Assembly: GCA_004352715.1 (NCBI GenBank)
Contig: SCFE01000007.1
Span: 1,649,377-1,713,376 of the forward strand
Reading direction: 5' to 3'
Length of the DNA stretch: 64,000 bases
Source of the DNA: Hofstenia miamia
Taxonomy: Eukaryota; Xenacoelomorpha; Acoela
The translations under genes were made by a program, and so were the position numbers. Below, one piece after another: positions 1 through 12,337 of the stretch. The first letter of the stretch is position 1, and each line of letters starts with the position of its first letter. Below the pieces are notes generated by a model, which saw only the letters and a program-made list of their open reading frames with translations, was not told where the DNA came from and did not search any database.

Positions 1-5
1 ATAAT

Positions 6-435
6 NNNNNNNNNNNNNNNNNNNNNNNNNNNNNNNNNNNNNNNNNNNNNNNNNNNNNNNNNNNNNNNNNNNNNNNNNNNNNNNNNNNNNNNNNNNNNNN
101 NNNNNNNNNNNNNNNNNNNNNNNNNNNNNNNNNNNNNNNNNNNNNNNNNNNNNNNNNNNNNNNNNNNNNNNNNNNNNNNNNNNNNNNNNNNNNNNNNNNN
201 NNNNNNNNNNNNNNNNNNNNNNNNNNNNNNNNNNNNNNNNNNNNNNNNNNNNNNNNNNNNNNNNNNNNNNNNNNNNNNNNNNNNNNNNNNNNNNNNNNNN
301 NNNNNNNNNNNNNNNNNNNNNNNNNNNNNNNNNNNNNNNNNNNNNNNNNNNNNNNNNNNNNNNNNNNNNNNNNNNNNNNNNNNNNNNNNNNNNNNNNNNN
401 NNNNNNNNNNNNNNNNNNNNNNNNNNNNNNNNNNN
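6..435. other. Assembly gap
   Basis: Run of 430 N between ataat and an (aat)n run, so the gap lies in a trinucleotide microsatellite. Nothing can be said about its content. Confidence 0.99.
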
Positions 436-1689
436 AATAATAATAATAATTTTTAAAATCCTCTGTATATATAATCACTATACAAATAGAGTGTTAAGAT
501 TAATGATACACTAGTTATGCCAGAATATAATACTAAAGACATGCTTCCTTCCTTAAATTCTTTAGATTCTGCAATTCAATTTCTATTGAGGAAGAAGAAA
601 ACATTACTTACACAATTAGATCTTTAAAATTGAATATCGATGCATGCAGTCAATTAAATTAGAGAAAGATCTGAAAAGAATTACTCCATCATATTGAAAA
701 ATAAGATTTACATTTAAAATGAATAAGTTAAGACATCAAATATGACTAAAGACGGAAACGAAGGTTGAAAACCTTTCCAAAATACCAAAGTGTTTAGGAA
801 ATTTTTTGCAACTGTTGTGCACAATACATTGGAAAGAAGTCAAGAAATTTACAAACAAGAATTAAAGAACACAAAAATCAATCGACCATCTCCAATCATC
901 TAAAGAACTGTGATATGAAATTTATTTGTAGTCTTATCCAAGACAATTAATAATTCTCAACTTTGCATTACGGAATGAATTTATATAGAATTAAAAAACT
1001 AAGCTTAAACAAAAAAGATGAATAAAAAATAAACTAAATCTTCCAAAGTTATTGTAAAAAACTCTGATGTTTGGGCGAAAGGATAGGCCTTGGAATGTAT
1101 GATTCTAAAATCTAGGCTAATAACATGTCTAACAGCCTCATGGGGCACCAATTTCTTAGCACACGAACACACACACACACACATATATAAATAAATAAAA
1201 TAATTATATAAATATATAAATAAANATATATATATATATTTATCAATTTACTAAGGAGGAGCAAATTTTGTTGTTCTCATAAATCGGTTCATCATTAATT
1301 TCACTAAACATTTAGTGTCTTTATTCATTTTATTAAAATTTTATAATTATAATTAGTGTGACATGACAGATACTAAATTAAATAAACAGACGCCTTGCGG
1401 ATAATCCACTAAACAAATCCAGCGATTTTTAATATGTATCATTGATGAACAAACAAACTATGTACTGTATGTTATAAACAGAACAGATTTTTAATAACAG
1501 GGAAAAATCCTCTTAAAAACGTATTGTATTCATTTTCAAACCTAGGAAAATTATAGCTATTTCATATTCTCTATCAGTAAAGAAACTTGGATTATTTTTT
1601 TTAATATGTTCCCGTAAGTCTGAATATTCAAGTAAAGACACTTCCCAAAACAATTCAAACTCAACTATCAAAGTTTTTTAAGATAGACG
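436..1689. other. Non-coding AT-rich stretch
   Basis: No ORF of note on either strand. It begins with an (aat)n remnant and contains a (ca)n(ta)n(taaa)n compound microsatellite around 1161-1243, including one ambiguous base at 1225. Confidence 0.6.
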
Positions 1690-2150
1690 CGGAGTGCAGT
1701 GCCCACGACAGAAGTGTGTTGGTATGGTGTGATTGTTAGCATGTTCATCATAGACTGATTTAAAAATAGATGAGCAGTGACTGGACATGCTTTAGACAGT
1801 TGTGTGTAAAAAGTTGAATATAAGGTTATTGCTAATGTTCTTCAATTCCAACATTTTGGAGATACAGCCCATTGAGGAGGGGAAAGATATCGAGCTGGCT
1901 ACTCTCAAAGTTTGGGAACAGAGTATTCTCCCACAAGACTAAGGGCCTTGCTAGTCAAAATTCCTGATCTATCTCCATGGGACTATTGGTTTCCGAGTGC
2001 CGTAATGCCAGATGTTTTAAAAAATTCAATACGACAACCTGTAAAAGTTTTGTGCTGAAACTCATGCAAAGTTTTTCTCTACGGAGAATTGAAAAATGTT
2101 GTTTTAAACATCTTCAAATGTTGACTTGAGGATTTTTCAGGAGGCTTCGA
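1690..2150 (+). pseudogene. Decayed mariner/Tc1-like transposase remnant
   Basis: With frame changes and stops, the plus strand reads pieces resembling the catalytic half of IS630/Tc1/mariner transposases: a GDTAH block around 1860 (compare the family's QDxAPxH) and KIPDLSPWDYWF around 1960-1995 (compare PPxSPDLxPxDYxxW). No terminal repeats were found. This is a short, old fragment identified only from these two motifs, so the family call is tentative. Confidence 0.3.
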
Positions 2151-2492
2151 AAAAAATTGAATAATTTTTAGGGATCGATCCTTAAAATATTTTGCATGAA
2201 GGTAGGGACTACTGAAAGACTATGTCCTACAAAAATTCAGGAATTTATGTGGAAAAATCTGCTTATATGGTTATGTGGAAAGAATATATATATATATATA
2301 AACTCTTCATACGGTTGCTTTCTAGGGTGGTAATGCAATTCTTAAAATATTAAATTCAAAACACTACATATAGGCAGTGGGGAATTAAAGTAGTAACATT
2401 CAGATGTAGGATTGCATAAATGAATGATTGTGTTTTGTATCACACTTAATATTTTGATGGAAATCAAATTTTATCTGAAGAAAGTTACTAAA

Positions 2493-2498
2493 TTTATT
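2493..2498 (-). promoter_or_regulatory. Poly(A) signal AATAAA
   Basis: AATAAA on the minus strand, 9 nt after the stop codon of the deacylase gene. Its position fits that gene's 3' end; such hexamers are common in AT-rich DNA. Confidence 0.4.
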
Positions 2499-2506
2499 AA
2501 TTACTA

Positions 2507-5500
2507 CTATACAATAAATGAACTAATATGTGGTTTTTCAACGTCTAGATATGATTGAAGAGTCATTTGAACGGATTGATTCCTTAAACCACAATTGAAG
2601 TTGATTATGTCTCCTTGACTAATAAGACTTTGATCACACCAAGTTTGCAGTCCGAACAAACTTCCGAATGGAGGAACACCGCCAGAAAGGCATTTTGTGA
2701 TATCCCACACTTCCTCCTTTGAAGCAAATCGAATGTTTTTCACCTGTAGAACCTAAATTTACAAAGATAAACCTCCTATATCCATAATATTAAACTGATT
2801 AATATAAATATATATAAAATCGTAATAGGGTAACCGCTATCCTACAAGACGAAATTGTGTCATGCAGATTAAGCTTAAAACCCAGGTATAATATTATCCC
2901 AAAATAGTAAACGAGCGTTGAAGAGCTTGTGGTGAATTGGATAATCGTAGGTATATCTGAATCAACTTGCATTACAATCAGGAAAAAAAATTTTCGGTTT
3001 TGCCGAAAAATGCCGAAATACCGATTTAGGTCACAATAATTCCGTAAGAAAAGTTAAATTTTTAAGGCCACAATTTCAAAAAAAACTACAATTCTGTAAC
3101 GCGAAGGGGCAATTTTTAGTTGCATCAACAACTAGAATTTACTGTATACATAGGTCTGCCTGAAAATCATTTTAAATGGCAAAGGCATGTAAAATTTAAA
3201 TTCAAGGGTGTTTAAGGTGATGCATATAATTCAATAGACATTGTGCGCAAATGATGCAATGTTTACTGAGGTCTGAGCGTGGATTTGTCTAACAATCATT
3301 TCAATATTGTTAACTAATCATTGCCCGACAATAAAGCGTCTCTTGCCAACTTACGGCAAGGTATACACATTTCTCACAATTCTTAAAACTGAGCAAGATA
3401 TGATAGATGAGTTTTGCCCATTTTTTGGAAAACCTTTTAAGAATTAATTCGAATTTTTTTTAAAAAATTTACATTTTCTAAATTTTGTATTTTTGTATCT
3501 AGCAAGTATTTAAATTTGAAATTGAATGCGTTTCAAATCATTATTAATGCCCCTTATCACTCTAATATTGGCTTTAAGAACACCGGCTGTCAATTCCCAA
3601 ACCGGAAAGTGATTGTTTTTTTATCAAAATGGCCTTCAAATATGAACAGCAGACCCTCCAACCAACTCTTGATTTCACCTGAATTGATTTATTTCGTAGT
3701 GGTGGCGCGTGAACTAATGATAGTTCCATTTTAATCAATAGGAGTTGTTTATAAGTAATTGCTAAGTAGTAGACCGAACAGTAGATAGTCATTGATAGTT
3801 TTAAGTCCTGTTATGGCTAAATATAGAGGTTTAAGGACTAAGAAAAGGCGTAATCATCCTCCAAAGACAATTCCCAAACAGGCCAGTCTGCAGCTTCAGT
3901 TAGCTCTATGAAACTAAATGACTCTATCAATGGTGAATTTCAGCCTTCAGGTTATGATACTATTGGTTATTGCTCTCAAAATTCAGAGTTTGCTGTCCAA
4001 AATGTTTAAGTCATAAACTTTTCATCAGAATGAAACCTGAAAAAAGATATGTTTTGTTGTTTGTTTTGAGATTTTCTGTGAGTGTGGATTTATAGATGAA
4101 CGGTACACATCTAAAAAGTTCAATGATCCCAGTCTTAAGAGTAAGAAAGGTGACAAGCCTTTTGTAATAAATGTAGGCAATCTAGTTAACATGCAAAGAC
4201 AGTGATACGCAGTTCTATTTCACTTGGTCTCAACTGATGATAGCCCAATGCATCATTATATCCCCATGGAGCAGACAGTTGGTGTAATATCATCTACCTG
4301 AACACTCCACAGTCTATAAACATAAACATGGATTCCAGATTCAGTCTTAGAACTTGTTGAACCAAAGTGGGATGAACTTTGTGAAGTATCTCTGATAGGG
4401 AGATGTCTCGATGGCTAAACACAAAATTCAAACGAATTTTTGAACAAATGCATCTGAGATAGATGTCCAAAAGAGATAAACTGTGGCAGTGATATTGTAA
4501 AGCTTTCAGTGGCTGAGGCTGTTGTGTTTTTAATGATGGCCACAGACCACTCTATGACATGTGCAAAATGGGGATTGAAACGCCAGATGGTGTTCTTCAA
4601 AATCTACTGTCATGTGATATCAAACGTGTTAAAAACTTGAACTACAAAGCCTCACATCAAGGAGTTCTTAATTTAAGAAATCATTGCTTCACATATTATC
4701 AAAACAAGAAGGAAATATCTCAGATGTATGAAGAAAAGAAAGATAGACCAAAATGAGGCTAGTGAAGGCCATGTTAATGGACCAGGTGACTTTTAGATGT
4801 TTTGATGAGGGAATAAAACCTTTAAAGCTGATTTTCTCATTTTAAATTTTCGCACATTTTCCTTCAGGAAATGAATTGTGTTTATCTTATTTAGGGTTGA
4901 ATTCTCATGAAATTTGGTGTGTTAATTCAGTGAAATGTGTAGAGGGTCATAAACCAAAGAAAAACAACTTACGTATGTCATATGGCTCTGTTGCTATGCT
5001 ATGAATAAATAGGTAATAAATCAAATCAAAATTTAATATTGATGATACATTCACTTTTTTGGTTTATGAACCTTCTCAATATCTATTTTATCCAACTAGT
5101 AAGTTTCAATTGCATAGGATGAAAGTTGCAGTTACAGGAGTTGATTTACTGATACACGAAAAAAATGTACTTTTTGGATGCTTTGGCAACCATAATTTGC
5201 ATAATCCAATATTTATATATTTTTTGCATGCATTTTTTATTGTCTTTCTAGTAAATAGGTTAAAATACTTCAAATATTTTTCTTGAATATTTTTTTAAAT
5301 CCCCTACTAGCTACGTTAAAGCTGGTAAATCTAATCATGCATTTCATGCGGCAGCCGTTAGTTTAGACAAACTATAAAAGGATCTACTAACCCAAATTTT
5401 CTTTCACTCCAAGCAACGAACATAAGACTGACTCTTTTAACGTGGAATTTGCTGAAGTTTTTATTTTATTGATGCTGGTATACCACTGGCTTTGTTGTCT

Positions 5501-8500
5501 AGGCCCAAGTTGAAGCAATTTAGGGAAAAGTATTGCAAACGAAATATTCCAAGTATCCCTACACTAATCAACACTTATGCAGATAATGTGTTTTCTACAA
5601 AATTTGATTCTGTTAAGCAACTTGTCACTTCATGGTCAAGTTTTTTTATTCAATTTGATGAGTGTAATTATAATGGTGGCAAATGTTTGCTATCCTAATT
5701 GGGCTATTAGACTGGGAAAAAGTACATACCTCTTTTTTGATTGATTTGACTACAGAGGATATATCTCCAAATGCTATCATGGTTCAGCAAAAAATAGTAT
5801 CAGCAGATTCGTTAAGTGGATTGGTCAGTACTTTTAACAAACTTCGCTTATTCCTCGCGGACAGAGTTAATTACTTGCGTCAGTCATATGATGCACCGCA
5901 TTTGCGCCAAGATCTATGAAACTCAAAACGAAGTAAATAGTGTGGTTGTGAATATTAAGCGAGTGTTTGAGAAATGTAGTGAAGACGTAAGCAATAAGCC
6001 GAACTTAGAGGAACTCAAAGCTCTTTCTCTTGCCTGTTCTTACAAAGTGGGTTACTTGATTGCGCTCCGTAGCATTTACAGCTGAGTATTGGGATTTATT
6101 GTACGATTTTATGCAGCAGCTGACAGCTGTAGTGCCATGGAGACATCTGAAATTAGGCTCAATTTGGATTTATATCACAATTTTCTGGCTGATATTCGTA
6201 GAAATTTGGAGAACAGCCACACGGTAAACCCTGCCAAAATCTTCACCTTGAGGAATGCGAATCCAACCTCGGCCGAAGTTGAAAGATCCTTTAACAAATT
6301 GGGAAAATTACTCGCGAATGACACAAATTTTCAGCCTGAAAATATGAATTTTTAGATTTGTGCCTTTTTAAATAGTCATTTACAATAAAAATTTGCTGTA
6401 AAATGTTTTCGATATAGGCTGAAAAAGGACGGAATTTGATGCAAAAGGGCGGCGTGAATGAAAACATTAAAAAAACAATGCAACTTAACTCCCATTTACA
6501 AGCAAAAATCGATATTTATTGTTGGCGTCCGCAAAAAAGCAGACGTTATCACAGAAATATGAACTTTGTACCAGATATGAAAATATCAAATCATGGTCGT
6601 GTTATATACCCAATATTACGTTGCTTGTACTATTAGTTCAGAAGATAATAGGGGTGAGTAGTTTCACCCACCCCTGAATAGGTGATGTGGGCAACCCCCA
6701 GCAATAAGGTTACTAAATAGATTATAGCTAAAAAAATAGTTATATATTTCAAAAATTAAACAGCATCAAACCAATTTCTACGGACCAATAACATCAGTTT
6801 AAATTCCAACGCGGATATCATTGTCAGTAAAATACATAATTTGACAGCATATATTCAAACATTCATAAATAATTTTACATTTTTTACAAAAAGCTTTCAC
6901 ATGAACTTGATAAATTAATCGATAATCCACATGGTAAATTGTGCAAATGGGCTTTATGCGGGTATGAGGAATAATTTTTCGAATTAGGTGGGGTTCTAAA
7001 ATCAATTTTGAATACAAAATCTCTAACTCAATTCTGATAGTTTTTTCAATTTTCAAATCCAATTCCCATACTCAGGAATTGATCAATTCCAATTTCAATT
7101 CCAACAAAACTATGAATTACCAACTCCTATGAAGGAATAAAGATCCGTGCATATAATCATATGCCCGGATGCGCCATTATTCCATTTTGAAAACCGGTGT
7201 GCGAACAAATTTGCAATAAGCATATACATATTTTCTAAACATAGCTCAAAATAAATGAGAATTTATTTAAATGGTTTTCACCCAGAAATATGTCATAACA
7301 AACGATGTGTAAGTTTTTCGGAACTATTCACAAGATTATTTATGAGTCTAAAGAAAAAATAAAAATAACTGAAAATCTGGAATGGATAACTGTCAATGTG
7401 TAACTCTAGCTGCTACTAAGTAGCTTGGCTCTTTGCCGCTTGATATGAAAGCAAATGTTCTATACAGTAATGCAAATGGGACATTGTTTGCAGTAGAATA
7501 TTCAAGTCTAACAAATCGCAATTGCTCATGCACCAAATTTACTGAAAAACCAAATGTATTATGAATTCCACAATTAGCCATATTGAAAAAATTGACAAGT
7601 GAATGCGATTGTAAAATATTATAAATCAAGGCAAATGGAATTACCTGATTGACCACAATAATGAAATGCTAGCTCTGCTTTTGGAAGGATCATGGGAATT
7701 TAAATGTTCGATCCAAAGGTTAATATTTAATATTTGTGGGAAACCCATTTATTTATAATAGTATGGAATCTCAAAGTCCACTTTCTATAATGAAAATTAT
7801 TAGATATATACAATTACGTTCAAAAGTGTTCCCTAGAATGTAGTTTTTTGATATCAAATAAATTTTAAGATCAATGGAATATGAAAGCAGAATAAAACAC
7901 GAACATTTTAAGAAAAATATATAATATCTGAAATTTATTTATTGAAATTACTGTTATTTTAAAAAGTGTGCGCTTAGTAACGTGGAAGTGTAGAAAAGAT
8001 CTGCTTGAATAGACAACGATAAATTCAACAAAATCTCAATGATATAAAAGAACAATGAACAATGGTTGATTCAAAATATACAAATAAGATTTGTGAATGA
8101 CGAACAATTGACAAAAGACAATATCAATTCCCAACCCCTAATCACTATTATTGCCTACATTGCAGAAAATCTTGAATATTTTCGTACTGTTAGTTGGTAC
8201 AAATAGCGAGCATATTTCTGAATAATTTTATGAAGAAGTTACCTAAATTTATGATTGTGAGGGGTTTATTTTTACCTAAAAAATTTGAAATTTGGACCCA
8301 AAAATTTTGACTTTTTTTTTACTTAAAACGTAATTGTTACCTAAAAAATTGACCTAAAGATTTTAAAGTTTTTGTAAAATTCGTGTATTCTATACTAAAC
8401 ATAATCAACTAGATAGTAAGAAGCACTGCCCAGTATTTTATTGTCTTAAGCATGCTTTTTCACATTGAGAAGAACCTTTCCATGGAAGCAGGAGAAGATT

Positions 8501-9809
8501 TGCTATTTTCAGCAATCCATATTCTGTAATGTTTAATGAACCGATTATTCATTAAGCCATGTAATCCATAGTTTTCAATTTTCGGCAAAGCATCCAAAAT
8601 TAAGGTTGATTCAAACTCAAAACATTTTACTAGTTTAAATCAATTCATAACATTTTGTGACTTGCACTAACTTTTGCATTATTGCCCCATTGAGAGCAGT
8701 TTTTGCTCTCTCAACAATGACACCCTTAGTAATGTCATTTTTTATAAACATTGGCAAAATATTAAAATAGTAATTAACTGTTTGCTCTAACTTATCTCTA
8801 TTTTAGTAGTTAGAAATTGTGCAGTGATATTTTCCTATGTTTTTGTAACCAAGAAATTTATATTTTTAAAAGCTAAACGAATTGGAAATGACGTTATAGA
8901 TTTATAAGAAGAGGATTCCTCCCCTTTAAACATTTGTTTACAATTTAAGAACAAAACGCATAAATGTTCTCAGATAGTTTGCTGTTAAAAAATGTTGTTA
9001 AGATTTGTATTTCATGGTTTAAAGAGTTTTTTATGAAAATCATTCATACTCTTCCAAAAAAATTGACCTAAAAATTTGATCTCAAAGAAAATTTCAAATT
9101 TTTTAACCTAATTCCAAATGTAAAATTTTGACTTTATTTTGATCTTAAATTTTTAAAATATGTATGCATTAAAACAATAAAATTTCTAATTATTTAAACA
9201 AAATTAACTTTTATTTCAATGTGGACTTTTTTTTACCTTTGGCCGCCCTATTTATGAGACCCACATAAATTGTAATTACCTAACATTCTTAAAATTGTTT
9301 ATTTCTGTTGTAGACCCTTCAAGTTTCCAAATTGCTAAAACATTGCCGTTATTAAATATAAATTTATACCTTTCATGTAGTAATGTATGTAGAAGATGAG
9401 ATTAATAAATTCAAACTGACTGACATGTTTGCTGACTGTCTGCATGGAATAAAATAAAATTAACAACAACGGCCGATTAGCAATTATAATCTTGCATTAA
9501 ATTTAAAAAAATTCAAGGTGAAATTTCGATAAGAGAAATTTGAACCTGTTTAAAAAGCTTAGAGTCGAGTTGTTCAGCAGCCGATAAGACAGCGAGATGA
9601 AATTCAGTGGACCGAGATTTTGGGGCAGAGACTTTTATCAGCATTGCTTTCGCCCCTGATGCCAGCGAGGCGTCGCGGACTTCAGCAGCTTCCTGTGAGG
9701 TAAATACTTCCTTGTGAGACCAATTTTTGAAATCAACATTGGCACTCGTCAGGAAATCGATAAGTTTATCCCGACATTCTGTATTAGTAGAATCATCATC
9801 CTGTGACAT
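2507..9809 (-). CDS. YbaK/ProX-domain aminoacyl-tRNA deacylase, two exons
   Basis: Exon 1 is 9809-9546 and exon 2 is 2743-2507, both in phase 0 with consensus borders (AAACAG|GTTC donor, TTCTACAG|GTG acceptor). They give 166 residues, the usual size of stand-alone YbaK/EbsC domains. Exon 1 carries KEVFTSQEAAEVR and GAKAMLIK, containing the family's conserved lysine. Exon 2 carries IRFASKEEV, GGVPPFGSLFGL, the D-x-S-L segment and the closing NxGxRNxS and DYL-like blocks. Family members hydrolyse mischarged aminoacyl-tRNA in trans, often alanyl- or cysteinyl-tRNA(Pro), and are soluble; the substrate of this one cannot be read. The two halves complete one domain only when joined, which strongly supports the splice. 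The intron is about 6.8 kb and full of transposon remnants. Last of four co-directional genes. Confidence 0.88.
4080..4760 (+). pseudogene. Mutator-like transposase remnant
   Basis: Across three frames with stops the plus strand reads pieces typical of the Mutator-like transposase found widely in invertebrates: STDDSPMHHYIP (family: DDPxHxxCPxG), an LxLVEPKWDELCE-like segment, the CLDG-x-TQNxNE block and RCPKE. The usual SWCK segment after the DDPMH block is garbled. The last open piece is 4559-4756. The order matches the family, but the reading frame is destroyed, so it is non-functional. Terminal repeats were not found. Confidence 0.55.
5310..6356 (+). pseudogene. hAT-superfamily transposase pseudogene
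   Basis: Frames around 5470-5695, 5683-5919, 5816-6085 and 6089-6355 read in order as one hAT protein. The start is DAGIPLALLSRPKLKQF and KYCKRNIPSIPTL, which resembles the animal hAT group related to CGGBP1 (family: DAGIPLxKLxxPxFRxFLEKY, then IPxxSTLR). A degraded FFIQFDE catalytic-domain segment follows. It ends with NPTSAEVERSFNKLGKLL, the C-terminal hAT dimerisation block. At least three frameshifts or stops separate the pieces, and the family's DETTD is reduced to DECNY. A dead copy on the strand opposite to the host gene. Confidence 0.68.
8395..8705 (-). pseudogene. Possible hAT transposase C-terminal fragment
   Basis: The minus strand reads MNNRFIKHYRIWIAENSKSS followed by PASMERFFSM, a stop, and KSMLKTIKYWAVL. 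The PASxERxFS-like block with a downstream basic helix resembles the hAT dimerisation domain. It is a short fragment with one stop. It differs from the hAT copy at 5.3-6.4 kb and is probably an independent insertion. Confidence 0.35.
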
Positions 9810-9815
9810 GAAAAT

Positions 9816-9817
9816 CT
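9816..9817 (-). promoter_or_regulatory. Splice acceptor AG immediately 5' of the deacylase ATG
   Basis: On the minus strand a pyrimidine-rich run ending TTTTCTTATAG is followed by ATTTTC and then the ATG at 9809, leaving only 6 nt of leader. It is either the acceptor of a 5'-UTR cis-intron or a trans-splice site. Confidence 0.55.
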
Positions 9818-10479
9818 ATAAGAAAATAGAGAATATATAATTATAAATATCCAATGAACATGAAAAGATATATTCAATAATTCAGAGAAAGAATCCACTA
9901 TTGAGCCTCAATAAATGTATTGAAAAAAAACCTACCAATATTGGATTGTTTTTAGCATTTATTTACACAAAAACATGTAACTAAAATACGACGTGCGTTT
10001 GAAAAGCAACGACACTGTTCACATAACTACTATATTTCAAATGATGAACTTAATCTACAACATGACTTTTCCAATTATTCTCCCTGGGCTACAACAGGCT
10101 TTACCGTCTTCCTCTGCCATGATTCCACACCAGTGTTAGCAAAAAAGTGCATTTTTTTTTACAAAAAAAACTTTTAAAACGTAAACGTATTAAAGGTTTT
10201 TTTGTTTTTAGACAGACCTAGCTTAAGGCACACAAATTGTGCTAAACTTACCGACATTAATTTTTCGTTTCATAAACGCAAGTTGTGCTATTTTTTCGGT
10301 AGAAAATTGGTTATGAAAGTACGAATGGGCAAAACCAAAAAAATATTTTCCAAACTTTCCTATTTAAATTTGAAAAAAAACATTTAAAAAATACTGAAAA
10401 ACAGTTGTTTTAAAATGGATTTAAAACATGTTTTAAACAGGTCCTGTTTAAAACATGCCAACCCTGTTCCACACACTTC
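9818..10479. other. Intergenic spacer
   Basis: AT-rich. The small plus-strand ORF at 10202-10387 is low-complexity with no domain. No feature is supported. Confidence 0.5.
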
Positions 10480-10800
10480 TAAAAGATTATTCTTTGGTTG
10501 TGGAAATTGCCAGGTATTCTACCCCATAAATCTTGCTCCTTTAATAGTTCTGTTATGCCTGGGAAACAAAAATTTGCAGAGGGAGCCAGATCAGAGGAAT
10601 AAAGAGATTGTTCCAGAACAGCAATGCTCAATCAACTTATTTGAAATTAGACTTACAGTCAAATGGTTCTATTTCACACTCTCAATGTTTCTGTTTTGGT
10701 TGACGATGCCTCTAATTCCTAAAGTCATCTTCAACACCCTCTATTGCTTCTTTGAAATTTTTGCGCCACTCAAAGGCCTGCTAGAATAGACCAAGAAATA
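10480..10800 (-). pseudogene. Internally deleted mariner-like transposase remnant
   Basis: The minus strand reads FEWRKNFKEAIEGVEDDFR near 10775-10715, matching the mariner N-terminal block (family: FEWxxRFKEGRExxEDDPRSGRP). Soon after comes LYSSDLAPSANFCFPGI near 10610-10545, matching the C-terminal block (family: PPYSPDLAPSDYFLFP). The intervening catalytic core of roughly 200 residues is missing. The plus-strand ORF at 10415-10789 is the antisense shadow. Dead copy between LSM10 and the deacylase gene. Confidence 0.5.
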
Positions 10801-11416
10801 TCAAGTTCTTCCATTGCTAAATGGTTATTGTATTGTTACAGCGGAGGCCAACCAAAATAGTTCAAGTTTTCCCCACAACTTGCTATTAATTAAAATATGA
10901 ATTCTTTTTGTACACTTCTCGCACAATACACAGAGTTTCGCTACTTTTCAAACACACCTTGCATATGAAAATAAATGCTTGCGAACTGTCTGGATGCACT
11001 GATTGCATATGTCGATGTTATGTTGTAAAAGCATTTTTGTCAAAATACGATTTTAGTGAACAAGAGTCAGAGCAAATGTATTGCTCAATGAGAAATACAA
11101 CACAATTCATTTCTAACTCATTAATCATTAAAACATATTCGTTGAAGACGAAATGTTGCAAAATTCAAATTGTTTTAGTTAAAAACTGATAAATAGGGTT
11201 TCCGACATGCACTTAAATTTATGAAAACATAGGAGAGCAAATTTTAGAAGAAAATTTTTACCGTATGAAAACCGGGGAAAATTTCAAATAAAATTTCGAC
11301 GCAATGCATTATTAAATTTCTAGCAATAAAACCATTCAACAACAGAAGATAAAAAGATAAGTATATGTCAAATAACTACAAAATTGGAATTACAGGACCA
11401 TTGAAACCCAATCGCT

Positions 11417-11752
11417 TTATCCTTTTTCCTCAGGTCTTTGCTTTTTGACGAGTCCATGTGCTGCCAGAAGTCGTCTTTTGAGTACACTAATGATGTTAAT
11501 AGAGTCGGGAATGTGAATGTATCGAATGTTTTTGCCAGTGACAAAGAAAGTGGAAAAGGACATACATCTGCCGTCAGCAAAATGAAGCTTTACGTCCTTC
11601 ATGCTGATGTCCATAGTGTTTGAAACTGAATCTATTTCACCGAAAACCACCGACTCATTTCGCAATTCAATGGAGGTTGAGTGATTGATCAACTCAGGGA
11701 GAAAGCACAACAATGTTGACTTAGTATTCTTCTTGTAGAAATAATGGGACAT
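11417..11752 (-). CDS. LSM10: U7 snRNP-specific Sm-like protein LSm10
   Basis: Single-exon frame of 111 residues (human LSM10 is 123). LSm10 replaces SmD1 in the seven-membered ring of the U7 snRNP, which directs 3'-end processing of replication-dependent histone pre-mRNAs in the nucleus. The Sm1 part is seen as ELRNESVVFGEIDSVSNTMD followed by ISMKDVKL, and the Sm2 part as FFVTGKNIRYIHIPDSINI, which is distinctive for LSm10 and unlike SmD1 because the C-terminal Gly-Arg tail is absent. The frame is open upstream to 11821, but ATG 11752 is preferred: the protein then begins a few residues before the Sm fold and lies 7 nt after a strong AG acceptor. Third of four co-directional genes. Confidence 0.9.
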   Translation of the reverse strand: MSHYFYKKNTKSTLLCFLPELINHSTSIELRNESVVFGEIDSVSNTMDISMKDVKLHFADGRCMSFSTFFVTGKNIRYIHIPDSINIISVLKRRLLAAHGLVKKQRPEEKG

Positions 11753-11759
11753 TTTCAGA

Positions 11760-11761
11760 CT
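11760..11761 (-). promoter_or_regulatory. Splice acceptor AG 7 nt upstream of the LSM10 ATG
   Basis: The minus strand reads ACCTTTCTAG then TCTGAAA then the ATG at 11752. The site decides for the downstream start codon over ATG 11821, and fits either a 5'-UTR intron or leader trans-splicing. Confidence 0.5.
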
Positions 11762-11982
11762 AGAAAGGTTTTCCGATTTTGAAAATATTAAGTACATAAT
11801 AATGAGGTTCACGACAAACATTCAAAATTGACATTCGAAAAAGTTTGTAGAAATAATACAACAAACGATGCAACAGTTTTCATAAGTATATCACTGGGAG
11901 GAAATATATTCTACCAATTTGTTAGTACAGATTTCGGCTCAAAGACGAACGTTTGTCGCGGCTCTTATGAAAATGTAAGACA

Positions 11983-12337
11983 GTATACCACAGAGTGACA
12001 AACGGGCCGGGCTTTGAAAGGGCTGGGTTTAGGCTGAAAAACTAAGAATGAAACGGGCCCGGGTCTTGCCTGGGTATGAAATTTCTGCACAACGGGTCTA
12101 TAATTGTTCAAAATTTTATTCTTTTTCGTCCATTACAATATTATATCAACTGATATATTCCATTGACTAATTATACATCAAAAAGTAACTCCACGACTAC
12201 AAAAATTGCAATAATCTCAAATATTGCCTTAGTAATAGCAAGCGCCAATCAAGCCGGCCCGGGCTTGGGTAATAGATGAAACGGCCCGACCGGACTCAAG
12301 CTTGAAATCACGGCCCGGTTACAACTCTGGTATAGAA
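11983..12337. mobile_element. hAT-type MITE (11991-12329) with 8-bp target duplication
   Basis: Imperfect terminal inverted repeats begin CAGAGTGACAAACGGGCC on the left and CAGAGTTGTAACCGGGCC on the right (reverse complement). It is flanked by GTATACCA and GTATAGAA, an 8-bp target duplication with two differences. The GC-rich subterminal tracts stand out against the AT-rich surroundings. No coding capacity; 339 bp. The CAGAG start and 8-bp duplication are typical of hAT non-autonomous elements. Confidence 0.7.

Larger units (their letters stand above)
2744..9545 (-). other. Large intron of the deacylase gene
   Basis: 6.8 kb intron with GT-AG borders. It holds Mutator-like and hAT transposase remnants on the plus strand, a possible hAT end on the minus strand and otherwise AT-rich sequence. 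The segments 2760-4075, 6360-8395 and 8705-9470 show no coding signal that I can support. The ORFs at 6799-7062 and 7393-7656 have no recognisable domain. Confidence 0.75.

Noticed and set aside
9950-10140. Further mariner-like sequence on the minus strand
   Set aside because: Only a vague likeness (GKACCSPGRIIGKVML) without any diagnostic motif.
10415-10789. Plus-strand ORF of 124 codons
   Set aside because: It is antisense to recognisable mariner transposase motifs on the minus strand.
11368-11580. Minus-strand 70-codon ORF overlapping LSM10
   Set aside because: Other-frame shadow; the LSM10 frame has the Sm motifs.
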